Shown one piece after another: positions 8,953 through 17,825 of a stretch of DNA of 64,000 nt (position 1 is the stretch's first letter; each line of letters begins with the position of its first letter). Source of the stretch: Nitrosomonas sp. HPC101 (GTDB taxonomy: Bacteria; Pseudomonadota; Gammaproteobacteria; Burkholderiales; Nitrosomonadaceae). The DNA lies in assembly GCF_009833125.1 (NCBI RefSeq), contig NZ_QRCC01000003.1:1-64000 (forward strand), written 5' to 3'. Below the pieces are notes generated by a model. It was given only the letters and a program-made list of their open reading frames with translations. It was not told the DNA's origin and did no database searches. Both the position numbers and the translations under genes were made by a program.

Positions 8953-9609
8953 CTAATTTTTTTCCATATTACTGATAAATGCATTGGCCTCGTTGATGGA
9001 CTTTTCCATCGCTGCAACCAGGGTCGAGACATTCGATTGCAGTGTTTTCAATTCACCTTTCAGGGAAGCAATTGCCCGAGCGTTAAGATTATGCTTGAGA
9101 TACATAACCTGATCATTAAAAACCGTCAACACAGGTTGTATCCTCGATTCTGCATTTTTCATGGCTGTAATGAGCTGCTTGTAATATGCCTTGGTCTCAG
9201 CCAATCTCTCCTGACTGCTCCGCTTCAATGTCGGATTTGAATATTGCGCAATTTCCTGCTCCCATTCGCTGAATAATGCAGCTGAGACACTTTCAATATC
9301 CTCTATCCGGCTTCTAACTTCTTTTGCCTTATCCACACTTGCTTCATATTCACTGTTCAGTTTCTTATAGACGCTCTCAAGATCGCCTCCCTTAAAATTG
9401 GTGGCAACAGAAAACTGCTCCAGGGCGGATTTGAATTGCTCTCGGGTTTCTTCCTGTGTATCTCTTGCCTTTTCTACACGATAAACCAGTACATCCCGCT
9501 TCGGGATCCCGATTTTTTCGAGCCCACTGTAATACACGGTGGAACACGCTGTCAGGGAAACCACAAAAATTACGACAAAGAACCGGATTGAATACTTCAT
9601 GACTATCAC
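8953..9609 (-). CDS. DUF2959 family lipoprotein
   Basis: 218 residues. A signal peptide (YSIRFFVVIFVVSLTACS) ends in a lipobox with Cys after LTA, so the protein should be a lipoprotein. The mature part is mostly charged and helical, with heptad-like stretches (YKKLNSEYEASVDKAKEVRSR and later) that suggest coiled coils. The motif YYSGLEKIGIPKRDVLVYRVEKARD at its start is characteristic of DUF2959, whose function is unknown. The start could also be the ATG three codons in. It follows the lipid operon by 47 bp on the same strand and may be its last gene. Confidence 0.8.
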   Translation of the reverse strand: MIVMKYSIRFFVVIFVVSLTACSTVYYSGLEKIGIPKRDVLVYRVEKARDTQEETREQFKSALEQFSVATNFKGGDLESVYKKLNSEYEASVDKAKEVRSRIEDIESVSAALFSEWEQEIAQYSNPTLKRSSQERLAETKAYYKQLITAMKNAESRIQPVLTVFNDQVMYLKHNLNARAIASLKGELKTLQSNVSTLVAAMEKSINEANAFISNMEKN

Positions 9610-9656
9610 TCACTCCCAAATAAATTTTCCGGCAAACAGCCGGATATTGCATCCGC

Positions 9657-10622
9657 TCAGCGCAACACACCGCGCCGCAGTAATTGCCACATGACTTTAT
9701 AACCCCAGAGAATCGGATGACGCCTCAGCATAGGCGTAATTTCCACTTTGATGCCGGTATGGCGTTCAATTTTCCATGCAGCATAATCCAGACAATCCCG
9801 GAACGTCATTGTCGCCTTGCTCAGCCGCAGGATCGACAGCACCCGTCCCTGCCAGCGCCGCAAACGCCAATGGATACGTACATTCAATCTTTTCAGCGGT
9901 GCGATCGGTTCGATATAATATCGCCCGCCAGCCTGTAAACTCAGCAACGGACTTAAGGCAGGCATGGCCGCCATAGTCAACCGGCTGTAGACTTCCGGAT
10001 CAATCCGCACCAGATGGCGCGCACGCGCTTCACGCTCGGCACGCAGCTCGGCGGCATAAGTCAGCATCAAACCAGAGGCCCAGATCGTCTCCAGATCACT
10101 GGGACCAGGTTCAAGTACAGGCAGCGTCGTATTGATGAATCTGAGTACGGCATTCGCCTGCGCCGTATAGACACGCTTTCGGATCCGGTCATCGCGGGCA
10201 TAAAGCAACCTGACCGGCTGTGCAAAACGTGCCCAGATATAAGGATGAAACCACTGCCGGGCACCGCGTTCAAAGTCTGCCGTCGAAATAACTGCATACT
10301 TTGCACGCATCACACCGGTTGCAGCAGGAACTTCCAGATAAAAGACATTTGGCGGCAGCCAGGCATTCAGGCTGGCCAGCAGACGACCGGAATAAGCCAG
10401 TCGGTAATCACTGACCAGCACATAAAAATCAGCAATACCCTCAACCAGATCAGAAGTATGCAAACAGGAACCATATAAAACGACTGCATCCAGCGCCTCT
10501 CCGAAACGCTGCCTCAACGCATCGGTAAAAACCTGAAATGCCGGATGTACAGGTCGGGCATCCTGAATTGCAATTTCCTGTATCAGAAGATCAGGGATAT
10601 TTTGTAAATCAGCGGCACCCAT
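9657..10622 (-). CDS. Nucleotidyltransferase-fold protein resembling Tam41-type CDP-diacylglycerol synthase
   Basis: 321 residues, no signal peptide or clear membrane helix. VVLYGSCLH (GS at residues 51-52) followed by ADFYVLVSDY (D65) fits the start of a Pol-beta-like nucleotidyltransferase fold. Later blocks VFYLEV (94-99), KYAVISTADFERGARQW (108-124) and YIWARFAQPVRLL (128-140) resemble, in order and spacing, the KYGVI and LYIAGRLQKPV-IL blocks I know from Tam41/Mmp37, the mitochondrial enzyme making CDP-diacylglycerol from phosphatidate and CTP. The second acidic residue after D65 is Tyr instead of Asp/Glu. The neighbours are a DAG-kinase-family gene and a CDP-alcohol phosphatidyltransferase, which fits. 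The homology is a by-eye inference; a different nucleotidyltransferase role is possible. Confidence 0.5.
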   Translation of the reverse strand: MGAADLQNIPDLLIQEIAIQDARPVHPAFQVFTDALRQRFGEALDAVVLYGSCLHTSDLVEGIADFYVLVSDYRLAYSGRLLASLNAWLPPNVFYLEVPAATGVMRAKYAVISTADFERGARQWFHPYIWARFAQPVRLLYARDDRIRKRVYTAQANAVLRFINTTLPVLEPGPSDLETIWASGLMLTYAAELRAEREARARHLVRIDPEVYSRLTMAAMPALSPLLSLQAGGRYYIEPIAPLKRLNVRIHWRLRRWQGRVLSILRLSKATMTFRDCLDYAAWKIERHTGIKVEITPMLRRHPILWGYKVMWQLLRRGVLR

Positions 10623-10636
10623 TCATATTCCTTTTT

Positions 10637-11620
10637 TCACAAAACGCGGAACAGAATCGGACCATCCGCCGTGATTTTCAACGGACCATTCTGGCTGGAA
10701 GCATAGTAAAGCTCGCCATCCACGATATATTCATCATCCAGCCACAGCTCGATCGATACTGCGTTATAGCTAATATAACCGTCTTCCTCTCTCAAATGAT
10801 GACCACGCCCTGCGATCAGCGGCCAGATGACGCGCCAGAAGCGCTTGCTGTGTTGCTCGATAAATGTTGCGTGCAACGGCGCCGGTTCCAGTCCCCAATA
10901 AGGTCGAATGTCGAGCAATAGCTTCTCCAGCGCGCTGATGAGTGCGAACAGATACACTTTCTCATTCAATGTCCCTGTTTCATCTTTTTGTGCAATACGC
11001 ACTGGCGCCCATTCAGCCTGCGGGCGTCCCAGAAAGGTGGCTATCAGTGAACGCAATACGATCAGCACTGTAAAAACGTTGCCGGTCATTCCCATTTGCT
11101 TGATCCGGCTGCGTGAGAATTTCACGCCACGCGCAATCAAACCAAGGCCAAACAGCATTCCGTATACCTTTTGCATACCAGTCTGTTCAATACGCAGCAC
11201 GGGTCTTTGTACCCGCTGCACTGCACCGGATTGTTGCAAATACTGTCTGATTCTGGCCAGCACCTGCTCTGCCCGCCCATTTGTTCCCAGATCGAGCGCA
11301 GTCATGTTGGTTGTCCCGGCAGGCACAATGGTGATTTCCGGCCACCTGTCCGGTGGCAGGTGTTCAAACAGACAACCCATCACCCCTTGCAAAGTACCAT
11401 CTCCCCCCACAACGATCAGCCATTCGATCCTCGCTTCAACTACGACCGTGACAGCCCGCTCAAACTCAATCTGGTCGGTTGCCTGCATCTGCCTGATTTC
11501 CGGAAACGTCGCCAGAAGACCTCGTATCCGGGCAGGATGCTTGCGAAACCAGCCTCCCAGCGGGTTGTAGATCAAACCTGTCCTGGCAGGCACAAAATCT
11601 ACTACCGGTTTACTGGCCAT
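10637..11620 (-). CDS. Diacylglycerol kinase family lipid kinase
   Basis: 327 residues from the ATG at 11620. The frame is open further upstream to 11812, but that part overlaps the preceding gene and looks non-coding. The catalytic-domain signature VVGGDGTLQGV (GGDGT at about 72-76) and the opening TGLIYNPLGG define the DAGK/LCB5 fold; members phosphorylate diacylglycerol or other lipid alcohols with ATP. The C-terminal beta-sandwich carries LDDEYIVDGELY, the usual DGE site of this family. It overlaps the upstream CDP-alcohol transferase gene by 11 bp and ends 14 bp before the Tam41-like gene, suggesting it makes phosphatidate for that enzyme. Confidence 0.8.
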   Translation of the reverse strand: MASKPVVDFVPARTGLIYNPLGGWFRKHPARIRGLLATFPEIRQMQATDQIEFERAVTVVVEARIEWLIVVGGDGTLQGVMGCLFEHLPPDRWPEITIVPAGTTNMTALDLGTNGRAEQVLARIRQYLQQSGAVQRVQRPVLRIEQTGMQKVYGMLFGLGLIARGVKFSRSRIKQMGMTGNVFTVLIVLRSLIATFLGRPQAEWAPVRIAQKDETGTLNEKVYLFALISALEKLLLDIRPYWGLEPAPLHATFIEQHSKRFWRVIWPLIAGRGHHLREEDGYISYNAVSIELWLDDEYIVDGELYYASSQNGPLKITADGPILFRVL

Positions 11621-12845
11621 CTGAAACGGGTTTGATATACCGCTGGGAAAGAGGCTGCCGGATAAACACCCTGACTGCAAGTTGCTGCCTGTCCCGAACA
11701 GGATCAATGTTCTCCATCCAGGAATGAAGCACACCATTCTGTGACCGGCTTTGCCAGGCAGCGAACAGTCTGTAAATGAGAAACAGGGTTGAAAGCAAGT
11801 GCCACGACACAACCAGAATGAACCCGATATCCGGCCGATCTGCCATCCAGCCGGCAGTCAGCAGGATCAGGTTCGGATTACGCCGCGCGGTAATCAAACG
11901 ATGGAACGAATCGACTTTACACCAGATAAAAATGTCGAAAGAGGCTAGCCAGAACTGGAAAGCACCTTCACAAAGACGGCCGCCCACATAGCCGATGAAC
12001 ATCAGCCAGACCAGCAACTCGAGATTGGCTACAGGCGTAGCAGTGGCCATGAGGCCCACCCCCCAGGCCAGATACCACAATGGCGGATGAATGATATCCA
12101 GACCGTGATCCAGCACGTCGCCCAGCTTGCTTGATGTCAGCGTGACGCGCGCCAGTTTGCCATCAACTGTATCCAGAAAGGTCATCAGCCATGCCATCAT
12201 CAGGCCGATACCAAACGCACCATACCAAAACGCCACGCCTGCCAGCACAGCCAGAACCAGACTGAGCAGCGTCACATGATTGGGCTTCAAACCCAGCCGG
12301 ACACACAGGCGCGTTACCATAAATGCCGGCCAGGGCCATAGCCATTTGGTGACCAGATCCGTCACACCCTTATAGGATGCTGCAAACAGCTCGGATTCAA
12401 GTTCAAGCTGATTGCAACGCAACATCGGAAGTACATAAGGCGGATCTTTCTTTTTCAGATTCTGCTGCACCTGAATCGGAAGATCTTTCAAGGTGCAGAT
12501 GGAAAGATCATCAGGCACCAATCGTTTTTCGTTCAATACTTCGCGCATCGCAGCGGCATTTTTCCCGTCAGTCAGAATCGCAACCGGAATCTCATCCAGT
12601 GGAGCCACGAGCACGACAGGTTCACGCAATGCCATCAACGCATTGATTACTCTGCTATCGAACAGATAATCAGCCCGCAGCAGTAATACAGGATCCGTTC
12701 CAGTCAACTGTGATATTTCTTCTTCCTCCACCACAATGGCCGTTTTGATCGTCCTCAGCATTCGCTCGAGGCGAGTACGCCCGTCCATTCCCCACAAACT
12801 GATTTCACTGTTACCGACAATATGAACAAAAAAAATGGCAGACAT
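11610..12845 (-). CDS. CDP-alcohol phosphatidyltransferase with N-terminal nucleotidyltransferase-like domain
   Basis: 411 residues from the ATG at 12845, which has GAGA upstream and lies 7 bp after the LptG-like stop. Residues 1 to about 150 contain LLLRADYLFDSRVINAL and VVLVAPLDEIPVAIL, like the core of a sugar-nucleotidyltransferase fold but without the LAAGxGxR glycine loop. Residues from about 165 form the membrane enzyme with a perfect D-x2-DG-x2-AR-x8-G-x3-D-x3-D signature (D225, D228-G229, A232-R233, G242, D246, D250) and several helices. It should transfer a phospho-alcohol headgroup between CDP-lipid and acceptor. The arrangement recalls bifunctional inositol-phosphate enzymes, but the substrate is unknown. 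Confidence 0.75.
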   Translation of the reverse strand: MSAIFFVHIVGNSEISLWGMDGRTRLERMLRTIKTAIVVEEEEISQLTGTDPVLLLRADYLFDSRVINALMALREPVVLVAPLDEIPVAILTDGKNAAAMREVLNEKRLVPDDLSICTLKDLPIQVQQNLKKKDPPYVLPMLRCNQLELESELFAASYKGVTDLVTKWLWPWPAFMVTRLCVRLGLKPNHVTLLSLVLAVLAGVAFWYGAFGIGLMMAWLMTFLDTVDGKLARVTLTSSKLGDVLDHGLDIIHPPLWYLAWGVGLMATATPVANLELLVWLMFIGYVGGRLCEGAFQFWLASFDIFIWCKVDSFHRLITARRNPNLILLTAGWMADRPDIGFILVVSWHLLSTLFLIYRLFAAWQSRSQNGVLHSWMENIDPVRDRQQLAVRVFIRQPLSQRYIKPVSDGQ

Positions 12846-12852
12846 GTTGATC

Positions 12853-13920
12853 TCAAGAAGTGCGCCGTAACAGCCAGTACGCCGCAGTAACAATCAAAAC
12901 CGCTCCAGGAGCAATTGAAACGACAACAGGATTCAACTGAAACACCAGCCCGATATTGGCAATAATCTGATCAAACAGGTAAATACTGATCCCCATCAAT
13001 GCAGCCAGAACCAGCTTCCCTCCCAATCCTTCACGCACAGAACCGAAAATAAAGGGAACGGCTATGAGGATCATTGCAATAGTCATCACCACACTGCCAA
13101 CCTTGCGCCATAAAGCCATGACATACGCATCTGCTTTCTGGCCGGTCATCTTTAAAAACTCGGCATGGTGCAACAACTCCAGCGGAGTCAGACTTTCAGG
13201 CGGCTTGGTCAATGTCGCTATATCTTCAGGGCCGAGAAACGAATGCCACCGAAGAGTATTTATTTTTCTGGAAAATATCTGATCAGGAGCAAACATACGT
13301 ACAGTGACATCATGCAGTTTCCACATACTTTTATCGAAAATATCTGCATACTGCGCGTGGACATGAGCAGTCATCGACCCCTGTGGGTCAAAATGCATGA
13401 CCTCGATATCCATTGCCCGACCTTTATGCAACATCTCACCAATGCGCAATATATTCTGTTCATTGCGCGTCCAGATACCAAGCCCTTTACCCAATTCCGC
13501 TCCCTGCTCCAATGCAACCGCACGCAACACAATCGCCTGTTGCTGAAATTGTGGTGCTACCAGATACTCGAGCGCTACGGTTGAGGTAATGAGCATCCCC
13601 CCGACTCCAACCGGAGCAAGGCTGATCATCAAAGGAGAAAATCCAGCCACACGCATTGCCACCAGTTCAAGATTAACCGCCAGCCCACCCAGCGCACCGA
13701 CAGTTCCCAGCAGCGCAATGAAAGGTGCAATCTGGATAAATCTGCGAGGCATCAGCATAGCCGTATAGAGAAAAGCATCCCGGGTGGTATAGGTCCCTTT
13801 CCCGACATCATCGAGCTGATCGAGTAGATCGAAAAAACTGAACAGAGGTAATAACACCACCGTGGTAATGATCATCCCCGTCAGAACCTGCAAGGCGATA
13901 TAGCGATAACAGATCTTCAC
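12853..13920 (-). CDS. LptG-like YjgP/YjgQ family permease
   Basis: 355 residues. An N-terminal helix (YIALQVLTGMIITTVVLLPLF) and helices near 60-80 and 100-125 are followed by a periplasmic beta-jellyroll (about 130-260) and three C-terminal helices, the LptF/LptG layout. In E. coli these pair with the ATPase LptB to lift lipopolysaccharide from the inner membrane. Start is GTG at 13920; its G is the last base of the upstream TAG stop, so translation is coupled. No lptB or lptC gene lies in the window. Placement within a lipid-synthesis operon suggests a paralogue that moves another lipid, though a role as the main LptG cannot be excluded. Confidence 0.78.
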   Translation of the reverse strand: MKICYRYIALQVLTGMIITTVVLLPLFSFFDLLDQLDDVGKGTYTTRDAFLYTAMLMPRRFIQIAPFIALLGTVGALGGLAVNLELVAMRVAGFSPLMISLAPVGVGGMLITSTVALEYLVAPQFQQQAIVLRAVALEQGAELGKGLGIWTRNEQNILRIGEMLHKGRAMDIEVMHFDPQGSMTAHVHAQYADIFDKSMWKLHDVTVRMFAPDQIFSRKINTLRWHSFLGPEDIATLTKPPESLTPLELLHHAEFLKMTGQKADAYVMALWRKVGSVVMTIAMILIAVPFIFGSVREGLGGKLVLAALMGISIYLFDQIIANIGLVFQLNPVVVSIAPGAVLIVTAAYWLLRRTS

Positions 13921-14993
13921 TATTTTCTTGCAGACAATAGTGACCTGAATTCAGGCAGGCGTAACATAACAACTATGAAAAGCAGCCCATATACCCACCA
14001 GATCCCGGGCACGGCAGCAACAACCTCCTGCTCCACCCAGGTTTTGGCCAATCCACTGAGATTATAATAAACAGCGAATACCAGTGCTGCGACAATGAAC
14101 GTTCTATCAGTTTTATCTTTACGGGGTACCGTCCGGGTAAAAGAAACAGCAATCAGAGCTAACAAAATGGTCGCAACCGGCCGGGAAAGGCGCCATTGCA
14201 ATTCTGCGATTTCCCGGGGTTGTCCAGAACTCCACAATGACTGCGTTGACGCAGCCTTGCGCCGATAATTCTGATCCTGATCGTTTTCGTTGAAATAAAT
14301 CATCTTTTCAAACTGGATGGTACTATCCCTGGCAGCATCATACCCAAGACGATAGATCTTGCCGTCCAGCAATTCAATATGCGGCCACTGCTCCCGAGTC
14401 ATAGGCTGCTGATAACCTCTCTGGGATACGATGATTTCCGTGTTTTCCGTTGTTCTAATGTAGTGAAAAATGCCTTCCATGCGTTTTTCAAGATCATCTT
14501 TTCCTCGGATAAAGATCACACGACCACTTTTTTCGCTGCCATAAAACCGGCCAGGTTGAAATCGATCAGTATTCAACTCGGCCTCAGCCTGCGCATTCAT
14601 AACATAGCTTTCTGCATACGCCCACGGACGGGCATAAATGGAAAGAATGCCGCTGAGAATAGCAATAGGCAGGGCGGTTATGAAAACAGTACGAATGATC
14701 CGGTTGTCGCCATAGCCGACAGACCGCAGTACATTGATTTCCTGATCACGATTCATCCGACTCAAGCCATGGATCACCGCAACATAAAAAGCAATCGGTA
14801 CCAGTACTTCCAGCGCAATAATGGTTTTCAGTGCCACCAGTTTGAACATGGCTACAGCACCTAGAGTTTCAGCCACTGCCCCGGTCAAAAACCGCGCAAC
14901 ACTGAAACTGACGAAAAGTCCGATCAGGATGACGGTTACTACAAAAAAGGGAAGTAGCAGCTCCCGTGAAATGTATCTTTCGATGATTCCCAT
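13920..14993 (-). CDS. LptF-like YjgP/YjgQ family permease
   Basis: 357 residues. It opens IIERYISRELLLPFFVVTVILIGL, typical of LptF, with further helices around 60-80 and 100-120. A periplasmic domain (roughly 130-265) follows, then three C-terminal helices ending in VYGLLFIVVMLRLPEF. The short FIRGKDD-like strand and AELQWRLSRPVATILLALIAV at the re-entry to the membrane are family features. It forms the half-transporter partner of the adjacent LptG-like protein, sharing one base between stop and start. It begins 18 bp after the MobA-like gene. Confidence 0.78.
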   Translation of the reverse strand: MGIIERYISRELLLPFFVVTVILIGLFVSFSVARFLTGAVAETLGAVAMFKLVALKTIIALEVLVPIAFYVAVIHGLSRMNRDQEINVLRSVGYGDNRIIRTVFITALPIAILSGILSIYARPWAYAESYVMNAQAEAELNTDRFQPGRFYGSEKSGRVIFIRGKDDLEKRMEGIFHYIRTTENTEIIVSQRGYQQPMTREQWPHIELLDGKIYRLGYDAARDSTIQFEKMIYFNENDQDQNYRRKAASTQSLWSSGQPREIAELQWRLSRPVATILLALIAVSFTRTVPRKDKTDRTFIVAALVFAVYYNLSGLAKTWVEQEVVAAVPGIWWVYGLLFIVVMLRLPEFRSLLSARK

Positions 14994-15011
14994 GAAAGTC
15001 AGCAGTCCGCT

Positions 15012-15896
15012 CTACACTGGTGGATGCGTCGATATTGTTTTGGCCAGAATAGATTTTACCAGCTGCAGATCTTCCACTTTATCAACATCAATGCCCGCTT
15101 CGGGAAATGGCAAAATTACCGGGCGCACCTGAACACCGGTTTTTTCTGAAATTTTTTGCAGTGCCTGATCAAGTGTCAAACGTCCAAATAGATATAACCA
15201 GACAGCTCGCCAGCCTAACACCTGATTGATCAGCTTCCATGGACGTTTACGCAATACTTCTGCCTGCTGCCAGAAATCTACCAGCGTGCGACCTCGTGAA
15301 TTGAATGTAAAGAGATTGCAGCCGCAGAAATTTCCATCGCGCAGGCGAATTACCGTACGTCTGGCATTACCATATCTGTTTTGTAAGGTTTCATACCTGA
15401 TGACCCCGACCGTCGCGTCACATTCCAGATCACGGGAGGCTTGCAAAAAATATTCCACAATTTCCGGCGTGAGTAGTGCGTGATCGGCTGTCGTCAGCAA
15501 GACATGTCGACGCATGTCGATTTGCGAGAGCCCATGACTGGCACTGCGAGCGGGTGAATCCAGGCTTTTAACCCAATCCACCTGTTTATTTTCTATGCGC
15601 TGTTTGAGCTCTTCGCACGCAGACAGCAATGACTCAGGCGGGCCACATAAAAGAATGGAGCTTATCTTGTTACAACCACCCAAGGCGTCAAGCACACGGA
15701 TAATCATCGGCTTCCCGCAAACAGGCGCGTAGGCCTTACATACCGTTCCCGCGTACCTTGCCACGAAATCCTGATCGGCCCGGTCAGCAGCCAATACCAG
15801 AGCCGCAAACTGATCGTTGTCGCTCATTGCGGACCAAGCAGCATTTTGTTTTTCCAGATTAATTTGATCATTCTGATCATGCCAGTGTTTTCTCAT
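15012..15896 (-). CDS. MobA-like NTP-transferase family protein
   Basis: 294 residues as listed; an ATG at 15827 (MSDNDQ) is an alternative start that would begin close to the first beta strand. The core reads LVLAADRADQ, then ARYAG-VCKAYAPVCGKPMIIRVLDAL, then TTADHALLTPEIVEYFL, the layout of MobA/IspD-type nucleotidyltransferases. These use an N-terminal P-loop, a Lys in the K-x-P-V segment, and an Asp (here TADH) for metal binding. LAAD replaces the usual LAAG glycine loop. The listed start overlaps the upstream GNAT-like gene by 20 bp. It may activate a headgroup precursor with CTP or UTP; the substrate is not deducible. Confidence 0.7.
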   Translation of the reverse strand: MRKHWHDQNDQINLEKQNAAWSAMSDNDQFAALVLAADRADQDFVARYAGTVCKAYAPVCGKPMIIRVLDALGGCNKISSILLCGPPESLLSACEELKQRIENKQVDWVKSLDSPARSASHGLSQIDMRRHVLLTTADHALLTPEIVEYFLQASRDLECDATVGVIRYETLQNRYGNARRTVIRLRDGNFCGCNLFTFNSRGRTLVDFWQQAEVLRKRPWKLINQVLGWRAVWLYLFGRLTLDQALQKISEKTGVQVRPVILPFPEAGIDVDKVEDLQLVKSILAKTISTHPPV

Positions 15897-17034
15897 AAAT
15901 GCGGTAGCGCTTGTATTCCTTGCCTCCTATTTTTTCGAGAATTGCGCGCATGGGCAAATTGTCTTCAAGTATCCAGGACAGCTCGACATTCCGGATACCC
16001 TTGGTCCGAGCTATTTTTCTTGGTGCATCAATCACCTTGAAGGCTAATGCTATACCGGGAAGTGTATGGTGAAATCGCCTGCGAACGCCCATTAGTGGAA
16101 CACGTGCAGTCGTAATTGAACTGGATTTCAGTTTTTTGACCAAATGGAGCCAGCCAAAAGGAAAAAGTTTTCCATTCAGTGCCGGCAGTATCTCGTTCAG
16201 ATTCGGCAGCGCCGCCATAAAAGCGACAGGCTCTCCATCCATTTCTGCTATCTGGATAAATTCATCCGGAACCAGCCAGCGCAAAGAACTACCCAGTTCG
16301 GCAAATTCTTCCTGTGTAAAGGGAACAAACCCCCAGTTTTCCGACCATGCATCGTTGAATATATTGCGCATGATCTCGATTTCCTCGCTAAACCGGTCGC
16401 GCCGCAGCGTTCTGACCTGGATCTGATGCTGATATTTACGATCGATAGCCTGCATAGCAGGAGGGGGTTCAAAATCTGTTTCAAGCCAGTAGGCCAGTAA
16501 ATCCTTGCAGGGACGATAACCACTTTGTTCCAGTAGATTGACATACCATTCAGGCGAATAAGGCATCATAAAAACAGGTGGCGTATCAAACCCCTGAACC
16601 AGCAGACCACACTCCTGGTTAATGGAAAAATTGAATGGCCCGCTGACCCGACATACCCCCCGTTTAGCCAGCCAATCTTCAGCCACCCGTATCAATGCGC
16701 TAAAAACAGCTCCATCATTGACAGACTCCAGCATGCCAAAATGTCCAGTATCCGATCCGTATCGCTGTCGATGCAATTCATCCAGCTGCGCACTGATTCT
16801 GCCAACAGGCTGATTATTACGGTAGGCAACCCATCCCTGCCACTGTGCATGTTTGAAGTAGGGATTGAATCTGGAGAAATGCAGCCGGCGCTCCAGTCGA
16901 AGAGGAGGCACCCACAGCGGATCATCTGCATATATTCGCCACGGCACATCGATAAATTCTCCTGTCCCGCGGAAACCGGAAATCGGAAAAATTTTGATTT
17001 TTCCTCCCGGCGAGGTATCTGAGAATACGCTCAT
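15877..17034 (-). CDS. GNAT-superfamily acyltransferase-like protein
   Basis: 385 residues, soluble. Features shared with a family of large GNAT-like proteins are FIDVPWRIYADDPLWVPPLRLE near the N-terminus, GRISAQLDELHRQRY, the SGPFNFSINQECGLLVQGF loop, and a C-terminal half ending GIRNVELSWILEDNLPMRAILEKIGGKEYKRYRIYEK, which is the acetyl-CoA-fold strand-helix pair. Such proteins are often found in lipid or polysaccharide clusters but have no assigned substrate. It is the first gene of the operon that runs through LptFG-like, CDP-alcohol transferase, DAG-kinase and Tam41-like genes. The acyl donor and acceptor are unknown. Confidence 0.65.
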   Translation of the reverse strand: MSVFSDTSPGGKIKIFPISGFRGTGEFIDVPWRIYADDPLWVPPLRLERRLHFSRFNPYFKHAQWQGWVAYRNNQPVGRISAQLDELHRQRYGSDTGHFGMLESVNDGAVFSALIRVAEDWLAKRGVCRVSGPFNFSINQECGLLVQGFDTPPVFMMPYSPEWYVNLLEQSGYRPCKDLLAYWLETDFEPPPAMQAIDRKYQHQIQVRTLRRDRFSEEIEIMRNIFNDAWSENWGFVPFTQEEFAELGSSLRWLVPDEFIQIAEMDGEPVAFMAALPNLNEILPALNGKLFPFGWLHLVKKLKSSSITTARVPLMGVRRRFHHTLPGIALAFKVIDAPRKIARTKGIRNVELSWILEDNLPMRAILEKIGGKEYKRYRIYEKTLA

Positions 17035-17123
17035 GAATTCATGAAAAGACAGACTCGCTCAAGTCATTGAAACAGTTGTCCGGAAAATCAAACAGCGCCT
17101 TCCGGATACAGCTACTTGTCTGA

Positions 17124-17603
17124 CTATTTTTTGAATTGATCAGTATACGCCAGCAGATCCGTAATTATTTGCTGAAAAGCTTGCTGCTGTTGATTCCGGT
17201 CAGTTTGATCGGTTGCGATGTCCTGTGTGGTTCCTTCAGATAAATCTCCTCGCTCGTTTCCACCCGAGCGCGCAAACTGATAAAACCTATTCCAAGTAGC
17301 GTTATATTCATGCAGCTGATTCTGTGGAATAAAATTTCTTAAAACTTCAAAGGCATCACGCAAAACAGGTAAACGGGGTTGCATATAGGCCGCCAGATCA
17401 TCTGGCCAGCGAGTGACAGCAGGATATAAACCCACCAGCTCCTCGTGAAAAACAGAATCGTAATATTCCACTGCTCCCGTTCGACGCCGATTATTAATAA
17501 GATCCACTCCCACTCCCACAAACAAAACAAGAACCAGCAGAGTGAATGGCCAAATCGGGGCACTCTGAATATAAAGAGATACCTGCTCAATAAATTTTTC
17601 CAA
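17124..17603 (-). CDS. Small single-pass membrane protein of unknown function
   Basis: 159 residues. One strong membrane helix lies near the N-terminus (APIWPFTLLVLVLFVGVGVDLI, about 16-37), followed by RRRTG, so the rest is probably cytoplasmic. The remainder is hydrophilic and helical with a Gln-rich stretch (DRNQQQQAFQQII). I recognise no family. It precedes the lipid operon by 89 bp on the same strand and could be its first gene. Confidence 0.6.
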   Translation of the reverse strand: MEKFIEQVSLYIQSAPIWPFTLLVLVLFVGVGVDLINNRRRTGAVEYYDSVFHEELVGLYPAVTRWPDDLAAYMQPRLPVLRDAFEVLRNFIPQNQLHEYNATWNRFYQFARSGGNERGDLSEGTTQDIATDQTDRNQQQQAFQQIITDLLAYTDQFKK

Positions 17604-17825
17604 AATATCCTCGACTTCCTCTAAAAGAGATAACGTTCAAGATGACTGATATCCATCGTTGCAACGGATCGATATTGCCACAGGTGATCAACGGTCGCAA
17701 TGCTTTACAATTCGATAATCGCGCGCACCACTTCCACAAAAAGCAAGTTCGTAGAAAGGGGGAAGGCATGATAAATTACCTGCTGCTGCGCTGCCGTACT
17801 ACAAAAATCTGGTCAAAAAATAACC

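Noticed and set aside
10908..11570. 220-codon plus-strand frame opposite the DAG-kinase gene
   Set aside because: Composition is Cys/Arg/Pro rich and antisense to a gene with clear motifs; not a gene.
11621..11812. N-terminal extension of the DAG-kinase-family gene
   Set aside because: It overlaps the preceding gene by about 200 bp and carries no family feature; the start at 11620 is better.
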